A stretch of DNA of 25,000 bases from Glandiceps talaboti (GCF_964340395.1 NC_135561.1:12952961-12977960); one strand, 5' to 3'; counted from the stretch's first letter, positions 1-9,380 are shown. Notes: a model not told the origin generated them from the letters alone. Translations and numbers: made by a program.

Positions 1-1515
1 AGCGAGATAGGCATTATTAGCAAAAAAATACTTGACACCATCCTACAAAGCATAAGACCCATAGTCGCCGTCAACCAATGGAAAAATTCTATGTCAGTCA
101 TCGAATGGTTCAAGAACTTAGATGACAAAAACAAACACACTTTCGCCTGCTTCGACATATGCGACTTTTACCCATCCATAACCGAAAAATTGTTATTAGA
201 ATCCCTCAAATTTGCCGGCCAATACACCACCATATCAGATGAAGACAAACAAATTATCATGCACGCGCGGAAATCTCTCCTCTTTGATAAAACCAAACCA
301 TGGGTAAAAAAGAATAGCAATGGATCATTTGACGTCACAATGGGAAGCAACGACGGGGCCGAAATATGCGAACTGGTCGGAATATTCATGCTACACAAAT
401 TAGCCAAAAAATACGGTAAAGAAAACATAGGTCTATATAGGGACGACGGACTAGCCGCCTTCAAGAACATCACCGGAAGTAAATCAGAAAGTATCAGAAA
501 AGACATAACTAAAACCTTCAAAGCCATGGGGTTAAAAATAACCATACTCACCAATCTGAAAACCGTCAACTTTCTAGACATAACGCTCAACCTCAACAAC
601 GGTAAATATTACCCTTACAGGAAACCCAACGACAACCCCATGTACATACACACACAGTCTAACCACCCACCCAGCATCATCAAGAACATATCGTCAGCCA
701 TCGGCCGTAGAATTTCCGACATATCATCCGACGAACACATCTTCAACCAGGCAGCCCCACTGTACCAAAATGCACTAAAAACCAGCGGCCACAAAGAGAA
801 CATCACGTACACCAGCACCCCGACGCAGAAAAACAAGAAAAACAGAAATAGAAACACCATCTGGTTTAACCCACCATACAGCAAAAATGTAGCCACCAAT
901 GTAGGCAAACGATTCCTCAACCTAATCACAAAACATTTCCCAGCAGACTCTAAGTTACACAAAATATTCAACAGAAACAATGTCAAAGTCAGTTATAGCT
1001 GCATGCCAAACATGGCTACCATAATCAAAGCGCATAACGCCACCATCTCCAACAGCGAAACTAAACCCACTCAAAAACCCTGTAATTGCAGACAGAAAGA
1101 CACCTGCCCTCTGAACGGCGAATGCCAAACGGAAAACATCGTATACCAAGCCACCGTCCACGGAAAACAAACAAAAGTATATATCGGTCTAACAGAGAAC
1201 AACTTCAAACAGAGATACGCCAACCACAAACAGTCATTCAAACATGAAAAACACGAAAACAGCACAGAACTATCAAAACACATTTGGAAACTGAAAAGAA
1301 ACAATGAGCCTTTTTCCGTATCCTGGTCCATCAACAAGAAAGCCCAAGCATACACCAATAAAACAAAACGATGCAACCTGTGTTTAACCGAAAAACTAAC
1401 TATTATTAAAGCAGACAAAAGCTCCACACTAAACAAAAGAACTGAGTTGATATCCAAATGCCGACACGAGAATAAGTTTTATTTGTCCAACTTCAATAGA
1501 GCATCTATCACCTAA
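1..1515 (+). CDS. Penelope-like retroelement polyprotein: RT plus GIY-YIG endonuclease (5' end outside window)
   Basis: This frame is open from base 1 (no stop, reading SEIGIISKKIL) to the stop at 1513-1515, so the Met at 91 is internal and the protein starts upstream of the window. Numbered from that Met: RT motif A is FDICDFYPSI (residues 21-30, Asp22 and Asp25), motif B is GSNDGAEICELVG (85-97), and motif C is the YRDD box (116-119). The PLE-typical SNHPPSIIKNI follows at 190-200. A linker contains a Cys cluster CNCRQKDTCPLNGEC (Cys331, 333, 339, 345). The GIY-YIG endonuclease follows: VYQATV (351-356), VYIGLT (363-368), the Arg of FKQRYANH (375), and the Glu of CNLCLTEK (434). A terminal SKCRHENKFYL matches the end of such proteins. 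In this family the protein reverse-transcribes element RNA and nicks the target to prime integration. The element end with ribozymes lies 205 bp downstream. No frameshift is visible, which suggests a young copy. Assignment is by motif recognition only. Confidence 0.95.
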   Translation, partial: SEIGIISKKILDTILQSIRPIVAVNQWKNSMSVIEWFKNLDDKNKHTFACFDICDFYPSITEKLLLESLKFAGQYTTISDEDKQIIMHARKSLLFDKTKPWVKKNSNGSFDVTMGSNDGAEICELVGIFMLHKLAKKYGKENIGLYRDDGLAAFKNITGSKSESIRKDITKTFKAMGLKITILTNLKTVNFLDITLNLNNGKYYPYRKPNDNPMYIHTQSNHPPSIIKNISSAIGRRISDISSDEHIFNQAAPLYQNALKTSGHKENITYTSTPTQKNKKNRNRNTIWFNPPYSKNVATNVGKRFLNLITKHFPADSKLHKIFNRNNVKVSYSCMPNMATIIKAHNATISNSETKPTQKPCNCRQKDTCPLNGECQTENIVYQATVHGKQTKVYIGLTENNFKQRYANHKQSFKHEKHENSTELSKHIWKLKRNNEPFSVSWSINKKAQAYTNKTKRCNLCLTEKLTIIKADKSSTLNKRTELISKCRHENKFYLSNFNRASIT

Positions 1516-1719
1516 ACTATTAAACCCGTTAACTAACGGAACATCAAAGCCCAACATGGAACAACCCGCCAACACTTACTTGTCCGCACCCAATAACCCA
1601 CACAATAACAACCAACACCTCCACACATACAACACCTACCCACCGACACAGACAATAGTGATGGTATTTCTATTGTCTACACTCTATATATACAGCACAC
1701 CCAGAGAGTAGGCCTCAGA

Positions 1720-1760
1720 GTGTCTGATGATCGCAATATGCGTGAAACTCCGAGTTACAC
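1720..1760 (+). ncRNA. Hammerhead ribozyme 1 (type I, PLE tail)
   Basis: All conserved core parts are present in order. Stem I 5' strand is GTGU at 1720-1723. The core CTGATGA is at 1724-1730. Stem II is CGCA/TGCG (1732-1735 with 1739-1742) with an ATA loop, next to a T-T mismatch. GAA is at 1744-1746. The short stem III is ACT/AGT (1747-1749 with 1753-1755), with loop CCG. H17 is T1756, and the stem I 3' strand ACAC (1757-1760) pairs fully with GTGU. Predicted cleavage is after 1756. Type I hammerheads with very short stem III are the form described in PLEs and animal retrozymes, where they may act as dimers. No covariance search could be run. Confidence 0.88.
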
Positions 1761-1795
1761 CCAAGAAAGAGTTCCAGTACTACCAAAACTATTAC

Positions 1796-1818
1796 GCTCT
1801 GCCACTGCGGTATAGAGC
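1796..1818 (+). other. Conserved GCTC/GAGC hairpin, unit 1
   Basis: GCTCT at 1796-1800 can pair with AGAGC at 1814-1818. The flanking words CGCTCT and GAGCACT recur with nearly the same spacing (start to start 20, 21 and 18 nt) downstream of each of the three plus-strand hammerheads, although the sequence between them differs. This points to a conserved RNA or DNA structure near the element's 3' end. Its role is unknown; recognition by the reverse transcriptase is one guess. Confidence 0.55.
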
Positions 1819-1849
1819 ACTGTCTTATAGCAGATTGATACTCACCGAG

Positions 1850-1961
<112 letters not shown>

Positions 1962-1992
1962 AGGGTAGAAGAAAATGAAGTCGGGTTTTTCG

Positions 1993-2034
1993 TCTGTACA
2001 AGCCTGTTTCGTGAGTAAATCACTCGTCAGGAGA
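1993..2034 (-). ncRNA. Hammerhead ribozyme 2a, minus strand of palindrome 1
   Basis: This is the mirror copy of the plus-strand ribozyme at 2040-2081. The core CTGACGA, stem II GTGA/TCAC, GAAA and stem III with H17 = A are all preserved when read on the minus strand, with predicted cleavage at plus coordinate 1997/1996. The base next to the cleavage site (1996) makes a C-C mismatch in the first pair of stem I, so only three stem I pairs remain. This copy is probably weaker than its partner. Confidence 0.65.
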
Positions 2035-2039
2035 TCTCA

Positions 2040-2081
2040 TCTCCTGACGAGTGATTTACTCACGAAACAGGCTTGTAGAGA
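2040..2081 (+). ncRNA. Hammerhead ribozyme 2b, plus strand of palindrome 1
   Basis: Stem I is TCTC/GAGA (2040-2043 with 2078-2081). The core CTGACGA is at 2044-2050; the fifth core base is the tolerant position 7. Stem II is GTGA/TCAC (2051-2054 with 2060-2063), with a five-base loop. GAA is at 2064-2066. Stem III is ACAG/TTGT (2067-2070 with 2073-2076) including a G-U pair, with loop GC. H17 is A2077, and predicted cleavage is after it. Helices differ in sequence from ribozymes 1 and 3b but keep pairing, which is evidence of selection on structure. The competing palindrome arm lies immediately upstream. Confidence 0.85.
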
Positions 2082-2124
2082 CGAAAAACCCGACTTGATT
2101 TTCTTCTACCCTCAACATATACTC

Positions 2125-2152
2125 CGCTCTGCGTGCAGACGTATCGAGCACT
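2125..2152 (+). other. Conserved GCTC/GAGC hairpin, unit 2
   Basis: CGCTCT at 2125-2130 and GAGCACT at 2146-2152 repeat the pair of words found in units 1 and 3. GCTC and GAGC can pair. The segment starts three bases after the end of the palindrome arm and lies 47 nt after the predicted cleavage site of ribozyme 2b. Confidence 0.55.
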
Positions 2153-2179
2153 GTGCTACGGATAAATCTTACCACAGAC

Positions 2180-2182
<3 letters not shown>

Positions 2183-2271
<89 letters not shown>
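2183..2271. repeat. (TA)n microsatellite, unit 2 end
   Basis: This is an uninterrupted AT/TA tract of about 89 bp that closes unit 2 and touches the left arm of palindrome 2. It gives only low-complexity translation. Confidence 0.98.
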
Positions 2272-2274
<3 letters not shown>

Positions 2275-2308
2275 GTTTTGAAAATTTGAACCAAATTATA
2301 TGGTATAG

Positions 2309-2357
2309 ACCCTACAGAACTGTTTCGTGAGGTGCGTATTCCTCACTCATCAGGGGT
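2309..2357 (-). ncRNA. Hammerhead ribozyme 3a, minus strand of palindrome 2
   Basis: Read on the minus strand, this has core CTGATGA, six-pair stem II GTGAGG/CCTCAC, GAAA, stem III ACAG/CTGT with loop TT and H17 = A, cleaving near plus coordinate 2313/2312. Because A2309 gives a U on this strand, stem I has four pairs (ACCC/GGGU). That makes it slightly better paired than its plus-strand partner. Confidence 0.8.
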
Positions 2358-2363
2358 AGATCT

Positions 2364-2412
2364 ACCCCTGATGAGTGAGGAATACGCACCTCACGAAACA
2401 GTTCTGTAGGGG
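2364..2412 (+). ncRNA. Hammerhead ribozyme 3b, plus strand of palindrome 2
   Basis: The core CTGATGA is at 2368-2374. Stem II is GTGAGG/CCTCAC (2375-2380 with 2389-2394), with an eight-base loop. GAA is at 2395-2397. Stem III is ACAG/CTGT (2398-2401 with 2404-2407), with loop TT. H17 is A2408. Stem I has three pairs, CCC/GGG (2365-2367 with 2409-2411), then an A-G mismatch. Predicted cleavage is after 2408. The longer stem II and its loop could take part in loop-loop contacts typical of fast hammerheads, but this is not shown. Confidence 0.85.
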
Positions 2413-2458
2413 CTATAGCATATAATTTGGTTCAAATTTTCAAAACCTGTATATAATT

Positions 2459-2483
2459 CGCTCTACTACCTGTATTGAGCACT
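2459..2483 (+). other. Conserved GCTC/GAGC hairpin, unit 3
   Basis: CGCTCT at 2459-2464 and GAGCACT at 2477-2483 are the third occurrence of this word pair, 50 nt after the predicted cleavage site of ribozyme 3b and three bases beyond the palindrome arm. The downstream segment up to (TA)n is otherwise divergent from units 1 and 2. Confidence 0.55.
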
Positions 2484-2510
2484 TTTATGTGGTTTTATCT
2501 ACATCCAGTC

Positions 2511-2610
<100 letters not shown>

Positions 2611-2649
2611 CACTGTGATATGACAATCTCATATTGATTGTTATATCAT

Positions 2650-3940
2650 CCGTGGAAAATAGCATTATTTACAAAGCTGTACGGTGTTCTTTTTCTTATT
2701 TCGTCATGACTTGGTAGGATTTCATATAAAAATCGCTGTTGTACACAATTTGGAAGTCCAATAAATTAATGTTGTACACAATTTATAAACACAAATGCAC
2801 CGACTGTGCTATGTAAGTAAGTATTGCATTCATGCAGACTGCTGTAAACAGCGATTTGACATATAAACTTCAACGTATAGCAATGTAATTATGCCTGAAC
2901 TAGTAGATTATCAGCGCCTTAAATTTTCTGAGCTAAATAGTTTTTCATCATCGCATGCAACATTTCACCATTATACCAACTAATCGTGTTCTATCTTAAG
3001 TATGAATCTCAATATTTCTGATAAAGTTACTTTAGTTCTCATTTAATTTAGACCTCATGCCGATCGTGTACATCTTTCAAACTAACAATTTATGGGGTAT
3101 GTGTCTACAATTTCTCTTCATGTTCACTCACCAAATAGTTGTCGGCAAAATGTCTGAGAGTTAAGTGCATTATAGAGTGATTGAAACTTTACTCCTTGTA
3201 GTTCGTAGTTTGGATTATTTCGAGCCTTGTACATCATGAAAGTGTAATCATTTTAAATAACGTCATTAGTAATAGTCACAGAATATACACTTCTCATTGC
3301 TTTGACTAGAGATGATATCAGTCCAGTCGTGCAACTTTTTCTCGCAGGATTAACAATATATAAATATCGCAAATAACAATTCGGGGCTTACTAATCAACA
3401 GCTACTTACATTCGCATTTACTACAACTGTTTCAAGGCATAGTAAAACATTATGCGGTCTTTTGATTTCAAATAAGCAATGTTAGTCATGCCTAGTCACT
3501 CCGTTAGGGGTTTATAGTAATACATGAATTTGAAGCCTGTTTTCAATATAACCCAGAGCACGAATTATTTCTGAGCTTAACACATTCTAAGTAATGTATT
3601 CGTTTGTATGTGGTGGTCAATTACAGAGTTTGCTCTTTCAAAATTATATTAAATTCGCATCAAAGCTATGTGCCGAAACCGTGAAAATTGTACCCCGAAC
3701 TCAAAGCTAGCATACAACCCGTCAATGAATTAATACCTCGCAGGTGTGATTTCATAACAGTAATGCGAGACGAGAAATTATTGTTTATTTTGACTTCACA
3801 TCTTTTACATGATTTCAATTTATATTTTGTAATCATGTCATACAAAGTACGAAATAGAAGATGAATATTTATATCTACTATTCATGCAATAATATCACTT
3901 CACTCAGACCGATTGGCATAGAGGACAAATATAGCTATGG
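2650..3940. other. No gene found; AT-rich sequence with small repeats
   Basis: Frames are broken throughout. The only visible structure is a direct repeat TGTTGTACACAATTT at 2737-2751 and 2770-2784, and an 11-bp inverted pair AAATCGCTGTT / AACAGCGATTT near 2730 and 2848. Confidence 0.6.
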
Positions 3941-3998
3941 AAGGTAAGTGTCATTTCTAGTGCCATTCTTGAAAAATTAATGCATTTGGTTCTGCTTG

Positions 3999-4084
3999 CA
4001 GATGGAGAAAGTCGGGACTCCGACGGCAATTAATCCTGCATGACATTGTCCCGTTTAAAACCGAGTTTCGACTTTCTCCGTCTG
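3999..4084. repeat. Imperfect inverted repeat, 16-bp arms
   Basis: CAGATGGAGAAAGTCG at 3999-4014 is the inverse of CGACTTTCTCCGTCTG at 4069-4084 with one mismatch, around a 54-nt spacer. A possible mini-intron precedes it: AG/GTAAGT at 3942-3949 and a pyrimidine-rich TTCTGCTTGCAG ending at 4001. Joining across it would give only a 12-codon frame. The function is unknown; it could be a MITE remnant or a structured RNA. Confidence 0.5.
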
Positions 4085-4100
4085 ATGATAAATTGCTACT

Positions 4101-4265
4101 AAATCACGTGATTTACGTCAGGGATTTGAATAGTAATGAAGGTGTTCACTTATAAATGTGTTTCACTTGAATGGCAATACGCATGCGTTTCCCTGCAAGA
4201 AGTGTAGAAGTTGGAATAGTAATTAAATTTTACAAATATTTTTTTCACTTGAATACGCATGCGTA
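4101..4265. promoter_or_regulatory. Cluster of palindromic factor-binding-like motifs
   Basis: Within 165 bp there are four motifs. A perfect 14-bp palindrome AAATCACGTGATTT (E-box CACGTG centre) is at 4101-4114. An overlapping CRE-like TTACGTCA is at 4113-4120. Two copies of ACGCATGCGT, resembling the CGCATGCG core of NRF1 sites, are at 4179-4188 and 4255-4264; the second lies inside the perfect 12-mer TACGCATGCGTA. Both are preceded by the same TTCACTTGAAT word (from 4162 and 4244). CpG-bearing motifs are rare in the surrounding AT-rich DNA. Whether this is a promoter or enhancer is inference; no downstream gene was recognised. Confidence 0.3.
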
Positions 4266-4269
4266 CCAG

Positions 4270-5795
4270 ATGCAAATGAAACTGTCGTCTACAATAAAAA
4301 TACGCTGTTTTAATTACAGATGATAGCAAATATATCATTTGTACAATATAAAATTAAGTTGCCGAATGCAAATATGATTTACGGATATAAAAAGTGATTC
4401 ATCAGTAACAATATTGAAAATCAAGAATGTAAATGCAAATGGAAGTTTTTACAAATACCATTGTGTAAATTAACAAAAAAAAGTTTGATTTTTTGCATGA
4501 AAATTTGCTTTTTGAATATTGCAACACATGGCCTGCCTTAGTCTTTTTAGTTTAGGTCATTGGTTATACAACATTTAGCTAAATTTCAAAGCATTTTTCA
4601 CCGTACAAACCCTAGATATGTCTCCAGTAATCATAATACGTCTGCATATTGAGATAAACCGATCACAGCTGACTTAGTGCCCTTATCAAGTCAGTGATTG
4701 GCTTCATGAAGTCGGTAACCCGCAGGCGACCTTTTTGCAGATCAATTTCTTGTCAGTACACGAAATATTTTCTGCCTTGATTAATATAGTTGTTTGGTTT
4801 AATAGGATAAGATCTGGAATTTTTTGGTGTTTGATAGCCTTGATTAAAATACAGTTGTAAACAAAGCAACTCTTATTTCAGGAGATCACTATAAATCTAT
4901 CTTAAGCCTAATCTTAGTCGTACCATGTAATCGGTAATTGTAATAAATCATCTCGATGTTATGTTCGCTATTTCGAAGGAAACATGCCAAATTCATTTTT
5001 TTTTAATAGCAAAACAGTCTCAAAACAAGGGTGTATAAATTCCACTCGCACACTAAGCTTTGTGCATGGCATAATTGGTTTTGGAATACATGGTTTTAAT
5101 CTCTGTAATCTCCACAACATTTATGGAGAGTTAAGAAAAACAAGCTATACACAGTGGCTGCTGACACGTTTGTGAAACATTATATAGGGTACTAAACTCT
5201 ACAAAGATCCCACTTAAATTGCAAAAATGAAAAATAATTGTCTCGCGATAATTGAAGTGCAACCGACGATATTTCTGGAAATAGCAGCATATATCATCGC
5301 ATGTCACTTAATATCAATCCCGTATACATGCCAAGTTATTTGTACGAAAACACTTTCAATTTTCTACAATTTCTTCCCCAAAGGTGAGTGTTCGTTTAAT
5401 GGGGCTTTAAACGTTCTGTTATAAGCTATTGGGATCCATTTGTTGCTGTCTTTGTGTTACAAAAAGCAATGTAGAACTATACACCCTTATCGCGTCTTTT
5501 AATTGGCGGATTTACCTAAGAATTGTCGAACGTCTATACGAGTGACGTATAATACAAGATAAAGACTAATCATTGCAGCGTCATTTAGGCGGAAAACGTG
5601 ATAAAACTTCCACTCTCTCTCTCTCTTTCACTAAGCAATAAGTGGTCATCTGGCCTTGACTCATATTATACAGGAAATGCAAGTACGCCTCTCCTGTCCA
5701 ACGTACTTGGACACTATAATCACCAATGTATGATGTAGTTTAACTGTGTATAATGTAGATATAATTACAAAGAAATGACACACAGACACAGACAG

Positions 5796-5800
<5 letters not shown>
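4270..5800. other. No gene supported
   Basis: Two short plus-strand frames (4984-5175, 63 codons; 5227-5424, 65 codons) have no recognisable domain. The second contains a good donor-like AAAG/GTGAGT at 5381-5388 but no matching evidence for an exon. A short CT run lies near 5612-5627. Confidence 0.5.
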
Positions 5801-5828
<28 letters not shown>

Positions 5829-5932
5829 CATACATACATACATACATACATACACACATACATACACACACACATAGATTGACTGACAGACAAACAAACA
5901 AACAAACAAACAAACAAACAAACAAACAAACA
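5801..5932. repeat. Compound microsatellite (CATA)n then (CAAA)n
   Basis: A CATA tetranucleotide tract runs to about 5875 with CACA interruptions. A short GACTGACAGACA bridge follows, then (CAAA)n to 5932. The minus-strand CVCVYV and CLFV frames over it are translated repeat. Confidence 0.97.
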
Positions 5933-8900
5933 GAGGCATCAGAGAGACAATTACGTGTGTGATTTCTCAAAGAAAGTGTACCCCAGCTATTGTGTTTATG
6001 AAATTCTTATGTCACAATAACGAACACGAAATGTGTGTCAGCATGTGTATCAGCAAATATAATATTTTGGCTGCAGTTAATAGCAACCAAATCCTCATTA
6101 CACAAAAAGACTGTTGTAAATTACAGTACACGGCAAAAATGTTATCAGGGATTGTAGCAGCACCGCAATGCAAAATGTAGTCCACATTGTTGTTGTAACT
6201 AACATTTGGTGTTCAAGTAGTACAGTTATGAACATTCCCCTTGGGTAACAGTAATAAAAGCTGTGAGCATCAGATTGTACCTTACAGTCCAGGTCAATGG
6301 GGAGTAGCGTACTCTGGAGGATCCAAAATGCATGTATAAAGCTTGCAAGTACACTGGTCAAAGTGCATTTCAACCTTAAAAGTATACATGTCAGCCACAG
6401 AATATGGATAAAAGTCTCTGTTTTCAGCTAGCAAGTAGAGATAAAATATCTACATATCAGCGACATGAAAGGGTGAAGTGGTGTCTATACTTTAACTGGG
6501 TTTTAGGTCTATAAAACTTTCATCACAGATAAAATCTTCCAGTCTTTACCACATGGTAGTATCCGGGGTGGGGTGTATAACCTTGACGTATTTATATCTT
6601 ATTTTTAGTGTCGTTAACTGGCCATTCTGAATTTGCAATCGACCTAGTCATATCAGGCATGAATATTACGTTTGTCGCGGTACAAAAGAGTGTGTAGAAA
6701 ATGCCAAGCGTGATCCTGCAATGTCTTACTGATGGCGAAATCGTATGGAATCAGAACACTAAAGGGTCACATCAGGACACCTACCATTGAATCAAGTGTG
6801 AAACATCAGAAATAACCTAATTACCTCAACAGTGTATTTCACTCCCGCAAAACAGACATACATTTCCTGGTTAACCTTTAAAAGCTATCTTTAGTTAAAG
6901 GACACTCTAAAATTGGGAAATCAAATTTGCTTCAGATAGTTGAATTATTTGTAGTTTGATTTCCTGTGTGGTGATGCATCTATTTGGTTCGAGGCACTTG
7001 GCGAGGGTTACACTTCATGATGCATTTATATCCGAACTACTTCTTAGCACACATTACCTAAATAGATTTGCAAAGTGCCCTTATAAATCTATAAATCTGT
7101 GAGAAATCGAAAATTCCAAGCTGTTACCTCAAAGTGCAAAGACTTTATTTGATCTAATTTTGTGGTCTTTCCACGAGTTAAATTCATTCGACCAGAATAT
7201 ACAGGACTTCTGCAATGTTCTTTCTATGTCACATCAACTTACGTCATTGGTTCTGTGGTGCTAGAAATATGTTGAAACGTTCATACTCACCACTATTTCC
7301 TCCAACGCCTTTTTAAATAAAGATTTTTAAAGGTATTCTCAGATATTTCTATTCATTTAGCTAGAAAAATACCTTTCTTTAACTCTCAGTAACAGGGCCC
7401 CTTATGTTACTCATAATTTCCTTTTCTGAACAAAAATAAATAGTCGGTCATGATCTCTATTAAACTAGAGAAGCTTATTGTTGTCAGTTATTAAATGTTG
7501 AGCAATATATTTGTTTTAAATAGGTGATTCACATTTTATTGCTACTTCTTGAGTTGGTTACAGATGCTTTCGTTCCAAGTTAGTCGAAAGAATAAGAGCC
7601 ACCTCTATAAAATGGACACGTCTCATACGACGTAATGTCTACTTTAAATTCGCTGTCGTCATAACAAAGATTCTGGTGGCATCCCAATGATATAGATCTG
7701 GCTGGTACACTTGCTGTACACTTCTGTTAATTCATGCATAGAGGCAACAATCTAATACCTCTGTTGTTGTAACAAGCGTAACAGTGTGTTGACATATGCG
7801 ATCTGTGATTAGTATTGGACACATTGTTTGAATATGGAATCTATGTAAGACCTTCCCTGGACAAACGCATTTACCTGGAAAATCTTTCCATAATACCTTT
7901 GACTCATTTAGCATGGAACTGTCACTTTCCAATAGCTAGATATCACAGTGCATATAATATTCGGCACACAATGAAATATTCAATAGCAGAGTACATATGC
8001 TACTTTTGCACTAAGTCTTTCATATCTGTAGAATTGAACGGATCTTCCAGTTATTTCAAGAATCCAACCCCTTTAAAATATAGAAACTATACTGCGGGTA
8101 GTGATGAAACTTTTGGGACCTTAAAAAGAACAGAGAAAATATGCTTCTAGGCCAAATTATTGGCATCTGTCAAGCCCCCTGGGGTGATTATAATACACAC
8201 GGTAGGCTGCACATCAATGTGGCAAATGAGATTACATGTGAATTAATGCCATTTTATGCTGCCTGCAACGACTAATTGTATACGTTATATAGTTTATCAA
8301 ATATTTCATGGACGCCATGATATAACGGAATATAATACAATGATATGATGAAAATATTTGGAGGACATATTTTGAATATGTAAGCTAACATTTTCGTTGA
8401 TCAAATTTCCGACAATATTGTTTTCAATCATCGTGAATTTGAGTGAGGATTTATTAAAGGTATTTTAAGGTCTATAACATTCTCAAAATACATTATTAAA
8501 GAGTGTCTGTACTCTTATTCATTATAGATGTAACTAATACCGCATTCGTTGCCATCAGTGCCATGGGCGCCATTTGTCGTTCCTGCAATCAACGCAGAAT
8601 GGGACACGCTCGAGTTACCATAATGGAACCTGTCTCATACTTAATTTAACTAAAATTTAAACTCAAATATCTCCAGTGACTGTTATAGCGGAGACATCTG
8701 CTACCGACCGTTAACTTCAATAGCCCCCATATTCTGCTTGCTTTCCGATACTTGTTAGGCAATTACAAGATACAGTTACGGGTGTTCTAATGTGACTGAT
8801 TAATGCATCGTTATCTGTCATTTGCCATAGTTAACACAACAAACGTCTATCCCATAACTTGTTGAGGAGCTTGTACTACCCATCATGACCTACAACGATG

Positions 8901-8975
8901 TTTGAAATCCCGTTTAAAACTTTGTCTCTTCAGATCTTGCTGTAATGGATTTTTAGCAATCAAACTTTGAAATGT
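5933..8975. other. No gene supported in about 3 kb
   Basis: The longest frame is at 7815-8150 on the plus strand (111 codons). It has no recognised motif, signal peptide or conserved neighbour, and is within chance expectation for AT-rich DNA of this length. No TE termini or RNA genes were seen. Confidence 0.5.
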
Positions 8976-8977
8976 TT

Positions 8978-9125
8978 ATAATAATGATAATAATAACAAT
9001 ATTGTTGGTTATTATATAGCGCTTTCCCATGTGCCCCTGGCACGGATCTATAGCGGCACAACGCACTACTGGATGAACCCATTAACCAAGCAAGGTGGGT
9101 TTCACCCCACTTCTTATCATTAATT
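8978..9125 (-). mobile_element. SINE/LINE 3'-end fragment with (ATT)-rich tail
   Basis: On the minus strand the sequence reads CATGGGAAAGCGCTATATAA (9029-9010) followed by a degenerate ATT-rich tail. This matches the end of the SINE at 16.33 kb, which reads GTGGGAAAGCGATATATAA. The AAAGCGCTATATAA end is widespread in SINE and LINE 3' tails of aquatic animals. The upstream 90 bp (GGGTGAAACCCACC, GCCGCTATAGATCCGTGCCA) do not match the other copy, so this is a different subfamily or only a fragment. No tRNA-like head was found. Confidence 0.5.
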
Positions 9126-9280
9126 ATAAATAGTGTTTCCTGCCAATATTTACGAATGTGATAATGCACTTTTACATAACACCAAGCCAACAGTTATAAA
9201 TGAATATTTTCAAGGAGTAAATCATATCAGGCAAAGTTATGCTTAATGTTAGTTATATATCCGAAAAGATGGACGAACGG

Positions 9281-9319
9281 ACGGACAGACAGACAGACAA
9301 AGATCAGAGTGAGTGAGTC

Positions 9320-9380
<61 letters not shown>
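9281..9380. repeat. (ACGG)/(CAGA)n microsatellite
   Basis: A short ACGG/ACAG run at 9281-9298 is separated by about 20 bp from a longer perfect (CAGA)n run at 9318-9380. The DRQT frame through it is repeat translation. Confidence 0.97.

Larger units (their letters stand above)
2266..2455. repeat. Fold-back palindrome 2 carrying hammerheads on both strands
   Basis: Two 95-bp arms meet with no spacer at 2360/2361 (centre GGGGTAGATCTACCCC). They match at 93 of 95 positions; the differences pair 2303 with 2418 and 2309 with 2412. The sequence is unrelated to palindrome 1 outside the ribozyme core, yet it has the same layout. A TA tract is on the left, a hammerhead lies on each strand, and the right arm ends exactly three bases before CGCTCT. 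A perfect zero-loop palindrome is unstable in many hosts, so recent formation or an assembly artefact should be considered. Confidence 0.95.

Noticed and set aside
168-1457. Several minus-strand frames of 71-143 codons opposite the PLE
   Set aside because: They overlap a convincing RT/GIY-YIG frame and are its antisense shadows.
4081-4110. CTGATGA word as a possible hammerhead core
   Set aside because: No stem II or GAAA box follows it; the word occurs by chance.
5227-5424. Small frame with a donor-like AAAG/GTGAGT as a first exon
   Set aside because: One splice-like site alone occurs often by chance, and no acceptor-linked second exon could be identified.
5661-5970. Long minus-strand Cys/Val-rich frames
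   Set aside because: They are translated CATA and CAAA microsatellite.
7815-8150. 111-codon plus-strand frame as a host gene
   Set aside because: No recognised motif, splice context or neighbouring exon; its length is compatible with chance over 25 kb and six frames.
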